Source: an uncultured Bacteroidia bacterium (GTDB taxonomy: Bacteria > Bacteroidota > Bacteroidia > Bacteroidales > F082). Taken from it: a stretch of 33,983 nt of DNA. Position 1 is the stretch's first letter. Each line of letters starts with the position of its first letter. Positions 6,435 to 15,873 of this stretch are shown piece by piece. Both the position numbers and the translations under genes were made by a program. Where the stretch lies: positions 1-33,983 of the forward strand of contig CAJVWU010000045.1 in assembly GCA_913009755.1 (NCBI GenBank), in the 5' to 3' direction. The notes below the pieces were generated by a model. That model had not been told where the DNA came from. It was given only the letters and a program-made list of their open reading frames with translations, and did not search any database.

Positions 6435-9400
6435 TCAGGATTTCTTGTCTTTTTGATTGGCAATAAAATCGGAAGGGGTCATGCCAAACTCGCGATGAAA
6501 GCATCTGGCAAAATAGGACAGGCTTTTAAATCCGAATTCATAGGCTGTTTCGGTAACATTCCCTTCCTCCCTTTTCAGGTATTCGGCTGCATTTTTCAGG
6601 CGGATACTGCGTATAAAATGACCGGCTGATTCCCCGGTCAGTGCTTTGATTTTTCGGTGCAACTGAACCCGGCTCATGGCCATCTCGCGGGCAAATGATT
6701 CAACACTGAATTCCGAATCGGAGATATATTTCATGACAACGGACAAAGCTTTCTGTAAAAACTGCCGGTCAATGGAAACCGGTTTCTCCGGGTCGGCTTT
6801 GGTAAACTCAACGCCCAGGGACTTTAGTAATTGCTCCCTTAATTTTTTCCGTTGTTCTATCAGGTTTTTTATGCGTATTTTCAATTCCCTGGCATTGAAA
6901 GGTTTTTCAAGGAATTCATCGGCTCCGGTTTCAAGGCCTTCAATTTTGTATTCCATAGAACTTCGGGCGGTAAGCAGGATAACCGGGATATGACTGGTCC
7001 GTTCATCGGTTTTTATCTGTCTGGACAGCTCGTTTCCGTCCATTCTGGGCATCATCACATCGCTAATGATCAGGTCAGGAACCTGGCTGATGGCTTTGTC
7101 CAGTCCTTTCACTCCGTCTGCGGCTTCAATAACTTTATAAGGAGGATCAACACAACTTCGGATATAAGTCCGCATATCCTTGTTGTCCTCAACAATCAGG
7201 ATAAGGGGCGTTGCCTTTGGTTTATGTCCCCCTTCACCACCGGTCAGGTTTTCAATGTCCGTTTCCGGTTCATCCTGTATCTGTTCATCATCCTGATCCT
7301 CAATAATTTCATCTGATTTAAAATGTTTTTTACCCAACGGCAGGGAAACGGTAAATATTGATCCTTTCCCCTCTTCACTTTCAACTTTTATGGACCCGTG
7401 GTGAAGATCAATAAGTTCTTTGGTTAAAGCCAGGCCTATGCCTGTGCCTTCCACATTCCGTTTCAGCACATCGTCCACCTGGTAAAACCTGTCAAATATA
7501 TGGTTTTGTTTTTCTTTTGCAATTCCGATTCCTGTATCCCTGACACTTATGGTCACCTCACCTTCTCCCGGTACCCCGCTGATGGATTCATCCTTGTTTG
7601 CTCCCAGACTGACTGTTATGCTACCTCCAGCGTTGGTAAACTTAAAGGCATTACTGAGCAGGTTTCCAATAATGTTTTCCATTTTTTCCTTGTCGAAGTA
7701 AATCCACAGTTTGATTACAGAGGAAGTAAAACAGAGTTTTATTTCCCGTTCTTCAGCCAATGAATGGAAAGTTTGAACAAAATGCCGGGTAAACTCCACA
7801 ATTTCTCCTTTTTTAGCTTTTATCGGAATTTTTCCCGATTCAAGCTTATAGAGGTTTAAAAGTTCGTTGATCATGGCATGCAGCCGGCGGGCATTTCTGT
7901 CCATTATTTCAAGTTCTTTCCGGATTTCCTCATCATGGGTTTTCCGGATAAGCTTGTCCAGCGGGCCGATGATGAGCGTCAAAGGGGTCCGCAACTCATG
8001 AGAAACATTGGAAAAAAACTGTTCCTTCGAGCGTTCCGATTCTTCAGCCCTGTTTTTCTCAAATTCAATGATCCTGTTTTTTTCTTCCAGTTCCCGGTTT
8101 GTTTTCCTGATATAATTTAACCGCCAGAAAAGGGCGGCAGCTACAATCAGGATCAGGAGACCAAAAGAAAGGATGATGTATTCCCGGTTTCTGGCTTCGT
8201 TTATTTTTTTTTGATAAGCCATTTCTGTTTTCAATTTGTCCTGTACCATGGCCAGGCTGTCGGCCAGATGACTTTTTTCGTATTCATACTGCAAAGAGAG
8301 GCGGGTAACCTTTTTAAAGTTTTCTCTTTTTTCCAGTGAATCGCGGGTTGTATAATATTCTTCCTGGAAACGGAAAGCTTCTTCAGGATTATCCAGTGAT
8401 TTATAGGCTGTCGTTAAACATTTGCAACTGTTGCGGGTTTCTTCCAGATAATTGGATTCCTTTGCCAGGTGATACGCTTTGGAGCACCAATTTTTTGCTT
8501 CATGGGGCCTGCCCATCTGATTATAAATGCTCCCGATATCGTTATAGGCTGCCGTTATCCCTTTTTTATTTCCCAGTTCATTGTTCAGCTTCAGGCTACG
8601 ATGAAAATAATTCAAGGCAGTATCATTTTCCCCCTTCAGACTGTAAATATTTCCTATGTTCCTGTATATGCTTGCGATTTGATCTTTTTCTTTGATGGCA
8701 GCAGCCAGTAGCAACCCTTTATTATAATAATCAAGCGCCTTGTCATATTCTTCCATATCCTTGTAGATTATACCTAAATTATTATAGGTGCGTGAAAGCA
8801 AGCGTTTGTTACCAAGCTTCTTATAATACACCATGCTCCGGGTAAGATAATCAAGTGAATTCTTCAGGTCGCCCTGATCTAGGTAAACCAGCCCGATATT
8901 TTGAATTGTTCGTGCAATCCGGGCATCGTCATGCAATTTCAGGTTAATGTCAAGGTTTTTTTGCAAATACTCAAGGGCAGCCGGTATATTGCCCTGAATA
9001 ATATAAATAACACCAATATTATTATAAATGAGGGCTTTCCCCAGCGTGTCGTTGATACCTTCTCTTATTTCCAGGCTTTTCCGGTTGGCTTTAAGGGCTT
9101 TGTCATAATCCCCCTGGTTTCTGTAAATCAGGGCCATATTGCTATAAAAGTTAGCCTGCTCATTTAGAAAGCCGGCCTGCTCGGCGATTTTCAGCCCTTT
9201 ATTATACAGAGCCATGGCCTCATCAAGGTTGCCTTTTATATCCTTTGTAATGCCCTTGGCTTTATAGCTCCAGCATTGCATATACAGGTTATTGCTTTTC
9301 AAAGCCTGGTCATACAATTTTCCGGCAAGGTTATATCCTGAATCGGGGTTCTGAAAAACCATTTTCCATGTTAAATCTTTCAGGGCATTCATCCTGATCG

Positions 9401-9533
9401 TGTCAGGTTGGGAAGGATTATTCCAGACATTCCACAGGCTGTCGGTATTAATGGAAAAAACAAATGGAAGATTTAAAAAACAAAAAACAAGCAGCAGGAA
9501 AAATTTTCTCGATAAGGATACCGGATGAATCAT
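6435..9533 (-). CDS. Hybrid two-component sensor/regulator with periplasmic TPRs, histidine kinase, receiver and AraC domains
   Basis: One 1032-residue chain combines sensor, kinase, receiver and transcription factor. A signal-anchor-like leader (about 10-28) is followed by about seven tetratricopeptide repeats (roughly 90-370), a coiled region, one membrane helix (452-472), a HisKA domain with SHELRTP and His512, an ATPase domain with N-box NLLSNAFKF (624-632), DTGIG (666-670) and GTGIG (696-700), an acidic linker, a receiver domain with acidic pocket VEDN, phospho-acceptor Asp825 and Lys877, and a C-terminal AraC helix-turn-helix pair (about 940-1027). The arrangement puts the TPRs in the periplasm as sensor, unlike polysaccharide-utilisation HTCS proteins that use beta-propellers. 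No SusC/SusD genes are in the window, so its target is unknown. It lies 107 bases after the aminotransferase. Confidence 0.93.
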   Translation of the reverse strand: MIHPVSLSRKFFLLLVFCFLNLPFVFSINTDSLWNVWNNPSQPDTIRMNALKDLTWKMVFQNPDSGYNLAGKLYDQALKSNNLYMQCWSYKAKGITKDIKGNLDEAMALYNKGLKIAEQAGFLNEQANFYSNMALIYRNQGDYDKALKANRKSLEIREGINDTLGKALIYNNIGVIYIIQGNIPAALEYLQKNLDINLKLHDDARIARTIQNIGLVYLDQGDLKNSLDYLTRSMVYYKKLGNKRLLSRTYNNLGIIYKDMEEYDKALDYYNKGLLLAAAIKEKDQIASIYRNIGNIYSLKGENDTALNYFHRSLKLNNELGNKKGITAAYNDIGSIYNQMGRPHEAKNWCSKAYHLAKESNYLEETRNSCKCLTTAYKSLDNPEEAFRFQEEYYTTRDSLEKRENFKKVTRLSLQYEYEKSHLADSLAMVQDKLKTEMAYQKKINEARNREYIILSFGLLILIVAAALFWRLNYIRKTNRELEEKNRIIEFEKNRAEESERSKEQFFSNVSHELRTPLTLIIGPLDKLIRKTHDEEIRKELEIMDRNARRLHAMINELLNLYKLESGKIPIKAKKGEIVEFTRHFVQTFHSLAEEREIKLCFTSSVIKLWIYFDKEKMENIIGNLLSNAFKFTNAGGSITVSLGANKDESISGVPGEGEVTISVRDTGIGIAKEKQNHIFDRFYQVDDVLKRNVEGTGIGLALTKELIDLHHGSIKVESEEGKGSIFTVSLPLGKKHFKSDEIIEDQDDEQIQDEPETDIENLTGGEGGHKPKATPLILIVEDNKDMRTYIRSCVDPPYKVIEAADGVKGLDKAISQVPDLIISDVMMPRMDGNELSRQIKTDERTSHIPVILLTARSSMEYKIEGLETGADEFLEKPFNARELKIRIKNLIEQRKKLREQLLKSLGVEFTKADPEKPVSIDRQFLQKALSVVMKYISDSEFSVESFAREMAMSRVQLHRKIKALTGESAGHFIRSIRLKNAAEYLKREEGNVTETAYEFGFKSLSYFARCFHREFGMTPSDFIANQKDKKS

Positions 9534-9640
9534 GAAAATACTTTTTTCAATTAATCAAAAAGGGCTGTGCTCTTTGTTTCAATGCAGTAAAATTAGGATT
9601 TTCATTTGACAATCAAACGAAAAAGGTAATATTTTTCCAA

Positions 9641-10960
9641 TTACGATATCGGATGGTCTGCATGAAATCTTTTTAACCTGAACTCAAGATCGGAAAATTG
9701 TCCCCTTCGAACAAGCGAAACGCAGGCCCGTATCCCTTCGGTACGTTCACTTCCGGTAATCAGTAATGAAATGGCGCTGATCCCATAATAAAGCAACTCG
9801 TGAAGCAGTTCTTCGGCATTCATCCCCGGATAGGAAAAAGTAAAATAAAAGCCATCGGCAATGGGCTGGTCTTCGTCTTTATCATAAACAATTTTAAAGC
9901 CGTTGTCCGTAAACATCTTTTTCATGATTTTGGCTTTCCGGCCATACTCTTTCACCTGATCCAGTAAATTAAACTCACCGTTGTTAACCGCTTTTAAAAT
10001 GGCTGCAAGGGCAAATTGCGGTGTATGGGCCGTACCCGAACTTAATGAATAGACTGTGCCGAAGATCATGGCACGGCCAACCGTGTCATATTGATAATAA
10101 CGTAAAAGCCCGGGGGCCCTGGTTTCAAAAACCTTATCGGAAATCACCATCATACCGATGCGCTGGCCTGCATAGCTGAACACTTTTGAACTGGAGATCA
10201 GGAGCACATAATTCCCCGTATATTTTGCAACCGTAGGCTGATAAGGAGGCTGTCCGGGTACTGAGTAATCTTTTCTGAAGTCCATTCCGAAATAGGCCAG
10301 GTCCTCAATAACAATGACATTATACTTGTTGGCCAGGTCGCCAATGATCTTCAATTCGTTCTCGGTAAAACAAATCCATGACGGGTTGTTCGGGTTTGAA
10401 TAAAGGATAGTAGAAACTTTTCCGGTAGAGAGATAGGATTCCACTTTTTCTTTCAGTTTATCACCACGGTAATTATACACATCAAACGACATGTATTCCT
10501 GTCCCATGGTCCTGATCTGCTGTTTGTGGACCGGAAAACCGGGATCAATAAAAAGGGTTCCCTCGCGTTCGGGGTACATGCGGTTCAAGGTAAGGAAGGC
10601 GGCATAGCTTCCCTGCATGGAACCCACGGTAGGGATACAACTTTCAGCACTGATATCCAGGTTGAGAAAAAGTTTTACAAACCGTTTGATCTCCCGTTTT
10701 AGTTGAGGAATGCCGAAAATGTCAGGATAAATGGCGGGAACGCCCGCATCCAGGGCTTTTTTCTCCGCTTCAATGCCAATCTTTAGCGGTGGAAAGCCGG
10801 GAATGCCCATTTCCATCCTGATGTATCTCTCTCCGGTGGCGTTTTCAATATCGTCAACCAGTTTTTTGATCATCCTGATTGATGCCCTCCCGACGGATTG
10901 GAGGTTGCTTTCTTTAATCTTTTGATTTACAATATTGTAATTGATTGGCGTGTTCTTCAT
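9641..10960 (-). CDS. Pyridoxal-phosphate aminotransferase, class I/II fold
   Basis: Cytoplasmic fold-type I PLP enzyme of 439 residues that should move an amino group between an amino acid and a 2-oxo acid. Visible motifs are SNPNNPSW (188-195), the cofactor-binding Asp220 with Tyr223 in IEDLAYFG, the Schiff-base lysine Lys259 in SSSKVFSYAGQRIG, and Arg267 after it. The N-terminal part has the MGIPGFPPL and YPDIFGIPQLK elements typical of aspartate aminotransferase-like enzymes. The sequence does not settle the substrate. It lies 68 bases downstream of the ADP-forming acyl-CoA ligase on the same strand, which suggests a shared route such as deamination of an amino acid followed by energy-conserving acid formation. 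Confidence 0.88.
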   Translation of the reverse strand: MKNTPINYNIVNQKIKESNLQSVGRASIRMIKKLVDDIENATGERYIRMEMGIPGFPPLKIGIEAEKKALDAGVPAIYPDIFGIPQLKREIKRFVKLFLNLDISAESCIPTVGSMQGSYAAFLTLNRMYPEREGTLFIDPGFPVHKQQIRTMGQEYMSFDVYNYRGDKLKEKVESYLSTGKVSTILYSNPNNPSWICFTENELKIIGDLANKYNVIVIEDLAYFGMDFRKDYSVPGQPPYQPTVAKYTGNYVLLISSSKVFSYAGQRIGMMVISDKVFETRAPGLLRYYQYDTVGRAMIFGTVYSLSSGTAHTPQFALAAILKAVNNGEFNLLDQVKEYGRKAKIMKKMFTDNGFKIVYDKDEDQPIADGFYFTFSYPGMNAEELLHELLYYGISAISLLITGSERTEGIRACVSLVRRGQFSDLEFRLKRFHADHPIS

Positions 10961-11028
10961 AACTGATATTTGTTTCAGGTTTCCGGGGTTTCAAAATTAT
11001 GAAATTTACCGAATATCCGGGGGTGTAA

Positions 11029-13086
11029 TTACTTCTGTATTTTTATCCGGGCATCCACGGCAACCACGTGTTGTTTTGAGCCCAGCAACGGGTTCAGGTC
11101 AAGCTCAATAATTTCAGGGGCTACCTGTGCCAGTGCTCCCAGGCGAGCAATGATTTCAGCAAACTTTTCTTCGTTGATGCCTTCCATGCCCCGTGTCCCT
11201 TTTATTATTTTGTAACTCTTTAACGATTTCATTTCGCGTAAAACTTCAGCAATGGAAACCGGAGCCAACAGCGTTCTGACATCTTTAAGCACTTCTATAA
11301 AAATGCCACCCAATCCGAATAAAATAAGATGTCCGAACTTGTCTTCTTTTTTTATACCGGCAAAAAGTTCGGTGCCTTTCATCATGGATTGGAGCAAAAT
11401 CCCTGTTACACCTTCAATTTTCATCATTCTGAAAAATTCCTGTTTCACCGTTTCCGGGAATTTCAGGTTTAGTGCCACGCCGCCAACATCAGATTTATGA
11501 ACCGGGCCAACCACTTTCATGACCAAGGGAAAACCTACTTGTTGAATGGCAACAGGCAGGTCCGTTTCACGCTTCACAACTACCTCTTCTGCCCTGCCGA
11601 TACCCGCAGCATCCAACAGGCCGCCCACCTGTACCGGGCTAAGGTATCCATTACCGGCTGTTTCAATTATGTTGCGAATCCGTTTTTTGTCAACCTGAAT
11701 AAATTCCTTTTTGTCAGGAACCGGTTTTGGCGTGAAATAAACCCGTGAAAGGGCATTGCCCAGCATAACCTCATCAGGAAAGAAAACCCTGCCCTTTTCC
11801 ACAAAAGCTTCCACTTCATTTTTTGCCGTCAATACCGAAGGCAATACCGGGAAGATGGGTTTTTTTGCTGTTTTCATTTTTTCATCCAGCAGGTCATAAA
11901 CATCATAAATATCTGACAGGCCTGGCGTCCCGAAAATAACCACCATGGCATCAATATGATCAAAATGGGTATCGGTATAATCAATAATTTTCCCTAATTG
12001 TTCTGCCGTTCCCGTGGCCAGAAAATCAATGGGGTTAGCCACCGAAGAGCCGGGAAACAGTTCGGCTTTCAGTTTTTCGGCATAAGGCCCTGTAATCGGT
12101 GGCACCTCAAGTCCGCCTTCCGAAAGGTTATCGGTAAGCATAACTGCAGGCCCGCCCGCATGGGTGATGATGGCAATATTTTTCCCTTTCAACTCAGGAT
12201 ACATAAAAACAGAAGCCACGCTAATCAGGTCTTCACGGCCATAGCACCGGACAATGCCTGCTTTTCTGAACAACGCTTCAACGGCAGCGTTCGGACTGGC
12301 CAGTGCACCGGTATGTGAAGAAGCCGCACGTCTTCCGGCTTCCGAAGTCCCGGCTTTTATGGCAGCAATCCTGCACCCTTTCCTGATTAGGGACGAGGCA
12401 TGCTTCATAAGCAAATCCGGTTTTTCAATGGTTTCGATATAGAGCAGTTTTATTTTCGTGTCTTTTTCCGGATCAAAAGTCTCGTCCATATATTGTAAAA
12501 TATCTTCAACACCCATTTGAGACGAATTGCCAACAGAATACACATTGCTAAAACTAAGCCCTTTGGGGATTCCCGCTTCCATGATGAAGCAGGCAGTTGC
12601 CCCCGATCCGGATACAAAATCACAACCGTCAGGTTTCAGTTTCGGGATGGGCAAGGTAAATACACTATGATGTTGCGGGGTTAACACCCCCACACAGTTG
12701 GGCCCGATAAGTGAACCGTTGACCCGGTTTACGGCTTCCACCACCCTATCCTCCAACAATTTGCCTTCGTGACTCTCTTCACCGAAACCGGCTGACAGAA
12801 TAATGAAAGCCCGTGTGTTTTTGTGCTGTGTTAAAAACTCGACCGTTTCGGGTGTGTATTTGGCAGCAATGGCAATGATGGCCAGGTCAACATCCGGAAT
12901 CCCTTTTGCGTCACGATAGCTTTTTATCCCCTGTACGCTGTCTTCTTTGGGGTTCAAAACATACAATTTACCTTTAAACCCCCCGTCAATGAGATTTTTC
13001 AGGACTTTGCCCCCGGGTTTTTGCACATCGTTCGAACCCCCTACAACAACAATGCTGTCCGGATGTGTGAGCTGTTTTGTGATCAT
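11029..13086 (-). CDS. Acyl-CoA synthetase (ADP-forming), fused alpha-beta subunits
   Basis: NDP-forming acetate/acyl-CoA ligase of 685 residues: it converts an acyl-CoA plus ADP and phosphate to the acid, CoA and ATP, a substrate-level phosphorylation step of acid-producing fermentation. Order of parts: CoA-binding Rossmann domain (about 8-135), succinyl-CoA-synthetase-like domains (150-450) and an ATP-grasp domain (about 465-685). The phosphohistidine motif SHTGAL places the catalytic His at 258, and the second conserved His is in HKSDVGG at 530. Both alpha and beta parts are present and full length, so this is the single-chain form. A possible -7 box (TAATTTTG on the minus strand, 13118 to 13111) precedes it. 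The aminotransferase follows and may share its transcript. Acyl specificity is unknown. Confidence 0.9.
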   Translation of the reverse strand: MITKQLTHPDSIVVVGGSNDVQKPGGKVLKNLIDGGFKGKLYVLNPKEDSVQGIKSYRDAKGIPDVDLAIIAIAAKYTPETVEFLTQHKNTRAFIILSAGFGEESHEGKLLEDRVVEAVNRVNGSLIGPNCVGVLTPQHHSVFTLPIPKLKPDGCDFVSGSGATACFIMEAGIPKGLSFSNVYSVGNSSQMGVEDILQYMDETFDPEKDTKIKLLYIETIEKPDLLMKHASSLIRKGCRIAAIKAGTSEAGRRAASSHTGALASPNAAVEALFRKAGIVRCYGREDLISVASVFMYPELKGKNIAIITHAGGPAVMLTDNLSEGGLEVPPITGPYAEKLKAELFPGSSVANPIDFLATGTAEQLGKIIDYTDTHFDHIDAMVVIFGTPGLSDIYDVYDLLDEKMKTAKKPIFPVLPSVLTAKNEVEAFVEKGRVFFPDEVMLGNALSRVYFTPKPVPDKKEFIQVDKKRIRNIIETAGNGYLSPVQVGGLLDAAGIGRAEEVVVKRETDLPVAIQQVGFPLVMKVVGPVHKSDVGGVALNLKFPETVKQEFFRMMKIEGVTGILLQSMMKGTELFAGIKKEDKFGHLILFGLGGIFIEVLKDVRTLLAPVSIAEVLREMKSLKSYKIIKGTRGMEGINEEKFAEIIARLGALAQVAPEIIELDLNPLLGSKQHVVAVDARIKIQK

Positions 13087-13181
13087 TTTTTATGATTTTT
13101 AAATGGCCATCAAAATTAGAAAAATCCACACCGGAAAAGGAGCGGGCAGAATATTTAGAATCAATAAAAGGATGGCCAAAA

Positions 13182-13213
13182 TTTGGAAATGTTATTTTTC
13201 CGCTTTACATTTG
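13182..13213 (+). promoter_or_regulatory. Candidate Bacteroidetes promoter for the T9SS protein gene at 13275
   Basis: TTTG at 13182-13185 and TACATTTG at 13206-13213 are separated by 20 bases, a full match to the -33/-7 pattern. Transcription would start near 13220, giving a leader of about 55 bases. The divergent acyl-CoA synthetase lies on the other side. Confidence 0.55.
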
Positions 13214-13274
13214 TATTTTAACATGATACTGTAACCTGATTTTAACAGTACATTAACCTAAAAATAAACTAATT

Positions 13275-14300
13275 ATGAAACGATTTTTATCCATTATTGT
13301 AATGTCGTGGCTGTTTACAGGCATGACTTATGCACAACCCTCAATTACTTATGACCATGCACCAAAGATTGGTGATGTTTATCATGAGGCCTTTTTCAGC
13401 ACCCCTGTGGACCCGGGACCGGGTGGAGCTAACCAAACCTGGAATTACGGTGATGTTCCGGCAGACAGTACCGGACAAATGGAAATGATAAGCCCGTCGG
13501 GGACACCATTTGAAAATAGTTTCCCCGAAGCAAACATTGTTTCTTATATTGTAAATGGTTATGGTCAGGTATATGGTTATGGGAATTTATCATCTGCTGA
13601 ATTTCTTAGCTGGGGATCCGGTGTTATTGCCGACACGGGCAATGTAATTATGCATTATATTGATCCGGAAAAACAAATGGCCTTTCCTTTTTCTTATCAG
13701 GACAGTTTTACTGATGATTTCTATTCATCATTTGAAGCCATGGGGATGACTATTCACCGCCGTGGAACATCAACAGTAACTGCTGATGCGTGGGGTTCGA
13801 TCACTACTCCCGAGACAACATATAACAGTGTCCTCAGGGTTAAAAATGAAACAAACAGTGTTGATTCGGTTTGGATGGGTAATATATTTATTTTGACCAT
13901 GACATCCGGCTCGGAAGATTATTCCTGGTACACCGGTGATTACGGCTTTCCTGTTTTCACCTTAACTATTTCAGGGGGTGAGCGGTCCAGCGATACAATA
14001 GGGTCATATAAAACACTGGCTCAATCTATTGGTGAAAACGGAAATAACCTGCAAAATATACAGGTTTACCCCAATCCGGCAACAGATGAACTGTTTGTTT
14101 CCATTCCTTCTTCAAATGAAGGTGACTTTAATATTTCCCTGATTGACCTCACGGGAAAAGAACTGATCAGAAAAAACAGTGATTTCAATATCCAAAACAA
14201 TGTGGTACAATTAAACCTTAACGGGATTTCACCCGGGATGTATTTCTTAAGGATAAATAACGGGCAGAATACTTTTACAAAAAAGGTGATTGTGGAATAA
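13275..14300 (+). CDS. Secreted protein with T9SS type A sorting domain, function unknown
   Basis: A 341-residue secreted protein. A Sec signal peptide (1-21, ending TYAQ) is followed by a beta-rich domain of about 230 residues that I do not recognise, and a C-terminal T9SS type A sorting domain (about 262-341) with the usual VYPNPATDEL, LTGKEL, GMYFLRI and final KKVIVE elements. The protein should cross the outer membrane through the Por system and be anchored on the surface or released. It is a single-gene unit with its own good promoter, flanked by a divergent gene and a convergent one whose stop abuts its own with no bases between. Confidence 0.85.
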   Translation: MKRFLSIIVMSWLFTGMTYAQPSITYDHAPKIGDVYHEAFFSTPVDPGPGGANQTWNYGDVPADSTGQMEMISPSGTPFENSFPEANIVSYIVNGYGQVYGYGNLSSAEFLSWGSGVIADTGNVIMHYIDPEKQMAFPFSYQDSFTDDFYSSFEAMGMTIHRRGTSTVTADAWGSITTPETTYNSVLRVKNETNSVDSVWMGNIFILTMTSGSEDYSWYTGDYGFPVFTLTISGGERSSDTIGSYKTLAQSIGENGNNLQNIQVYPNPATDELFVSIPSSNEGDFNISLIDLTGKELIRKNSDFNIQNNVVQLNLNGISPGMYFLRINNGQNTFTKKVIVE

Positions 14301-15140
14301 TTAAAAAGTAAAGGAATTTCCCGTTTCCAATTTCTTCAATTTATCATTTAAAAGGTCCCACATTATGGCATAGGCCATGTTACCGGTACAATGCCCGGTA
14401 ATTATTTCTTCGATGTTTAAATCCTGATATATCTCACTAGCCATTTCAATGACATCCCCTGTCTTTTCAGACAATCCCTGGGTTAGTGGATTAACCATAT
14501 GAAAACCGCCGATGACAACAAGTTTTTTACTCGAATATTCATGTGCTGTTTTGATCATATTCAAAATGCCATGATGCGAACAACCGGTAAAACAAAACTC
14601 TGTTTTGTCTTCAGTGATTATCAACATCAGTTCGTGGACAAAATCATCAGGTACTAACTTGCTGTTTTCTTTTTTATAGATATGTTTATTGTCCGAAGGT
14701 TGTTCGTAGGTACTTAAAAACGTGGTAATGAGGTTAATGTTGGCATTAATCATATAATCCTCATCAAGAAAAACAAACCGGTCACTGTATTTTTCCAGTA
14801 TTTCAGGATCCATCCCGATATCTTTCTTTAGCAGCAACAATTTATAATAATATTTTCCGTGTGCCTGGGTTTTGATATAAACTTTTGCCGTATCATTGAT
14901 TTGGAAGAATCTTTCCAATCCGCCGGTATGATCATAATGCGCATGTGAAATAACAACAAAGTCCACTTCCCTGAGGTCAACGCCAAGTGTTTCGGCATTT
15001 GAAGCAAATTTACCCGAAGCACCCGTATCAAATAAAATCGTATGCTTTTGTGTCCTGATCAGAAGCGACAATCCTGCTTCAGCAAATAAATCCTTTCTCC
15101 CGCGTGGTTTATCGTTTTCAATGAGTGTGATGATTTCCAT
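14301..15140 (-). CDS. MBL-fold metallo-hydrolase, MJ0936/dihydropteridine-type branch
   Basis: Metallo-beta-lactamase-fold protein of 279 residues with no signal peptide, hence cytoplasmic. The metal motif HxHxDH is SHAHYDHTGG with His66, His68, Asp70 and His71; later conserved sites are GCSHHG (187-191), GGFHM (211-215) and TGHCTG (249-253). The GCSHxG and TGHCTG ends characterise the branch that includes enzymes annotated as 7,8-dihydropterin-6-yl-methyl-4-(beta-D-ribofuranosyl)aminobenzene 5'-phosphate synthase, but that reaction belongs to methanopterin synthesis and is not a safe assignment here. It lies 54 bases after rpe on the same strand. Its stop touches that of the convergent T9SS gene. 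Confidence 0.8.
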   Translation of the reverse strand: MEIITLIENDKPRGRKDLFAEAGLSLLIRTQKHTILFDTGASGKFASNAETLGVDLREVDFVVISHAHYDHTGGLERFFQINDTAKVYIKTQAHGKYYYKLLLLKKDIGMDPEILEKYSDRFVFLDEDYMINANINLITTFLSTYEQPSDNKHIYKKENSKLVPDDFVHELMLIITEDKTEFCFTGCSHHGILNMIKTAHEYSSKKLVVIGGFHMVNPLTQGLSEKTGDVIEMASEIYQDLNIEEIITGHCTGNMAYAIMWDLLNDKLKKLETGNSFTF

Positions 15141-15194
15141 ATCAGTGTATTGAATTTAGTTGGGTTAACGATAAATGATGTATTGAAAATAATA

Positions 15195-15860
15195 TCAGTG
15201 TAAAACCGCCTTTTTAATGGCATTCAGGGCAGCCACAATATCGGGTTGTTTAAAAATGGCATTGCCGACAACCAGCACATTGGCCCCGTTTTCTATCGCT
15301 TGTTTTGCAGTATCGGGGTTGATGCCTCCGTCAACTTCTATCATAATTTGCTTACCGGCCTTTTCAGCCATTTTTTCAACCTCTTTCAATTTATCAAGCG
15401 CGTGGGGAATAAATTTCTGTCCGCCAAAGCCCGGGTTAACCGACATGATCAAAACCAGTTCTACATCTTCTATTATATCTCCGATCAGGGATACAGGCGT
15501 TTCCGGATTAAGTGAAACCCCGGCTTTCATGCCCTCCTGATGAATTTGTTGGATTGTCCGGTGCAGGTGGCGGCAAACCTCCTGGTGAACCGTTAAAATA
15601 TCTGCACCGGCACGGGCATAATCTTGAATGTGCAATTCCGGATTGGTGATCATCAGGTGAACATCCAAAGGGATGTCCACAATCCGTTTCAAGGCTTCAA
15701 CCATATTCGGGCCGAAGGTGAGGTTGGGAACAAAATGGCCGTCCATCACGTCAACATGGATCAGGTCAGCACCATTTTTAGCAACCAGATTTACCTGTTC
15801 TTCAAGCTTTAACAGATCGGCAGATAAAATGGACGGGGCAATATAAATCTTATTCTTCAT
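15195..15860 (-). CDS. rpe: Ribulose-phosphate 3-epimerase
   Basis: Interconverts ribulose 5-phosphate and xylulose 5-phosphate in the pentose phosphate pathway. The 221-residue length is standard for this TIM-barrel enzyme. Metal and catalytic residues are all visible: His35 and Asp37 in IHVDVMDGHFVPN, His68 in LDVHLMI, and Asp177 in EVDGGIN; the phosphate-binding NPGFGGQ lies at 142-148 and VVGNAIF near the end. It starts 13 bases after the transketolase stop, so the two successive pathway enzymes are almost certainly co-transcribed. Confidence 0.97.
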   Translation of the reverse strand: MKNKIYIAPSILSADLLKLEEQVNLVAKNGADLIHVDVMDGHFVPNLTFGPNMVEALKRIVDIPLDVHLMITNPELHIQDYARAGADILTVHQEVCRHLHRTIQQIHQEGMKAGVSLNPETPVSLIGDIIEDVELVLIMSVNPGFGGQKFIPHALDKLKEVEKMAEKAGKQIMIEVDGGINPDTAKQAIENGANVLVVGNAIFKQPDIVAALNAIKKAVLH

Positions 15861-15873
15861 TTGTTTTTAAATT

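Noticed and set aside
6435-9533. Regulator of a polysaccharide utilisation locus
   Set aside because: No SusC/SusD pair or secreted glycan-degrading enzymes lie near, and the sensor is made of TPRs, not a Reg_prop propeller.
14301-15140. Methanopterin-biosynthesis enzyme
   Set aside because: The family name is often transferred to this MBL branch, but the rest of that pathway is not expected in this kind of organism; only the fold and metal site are supported.
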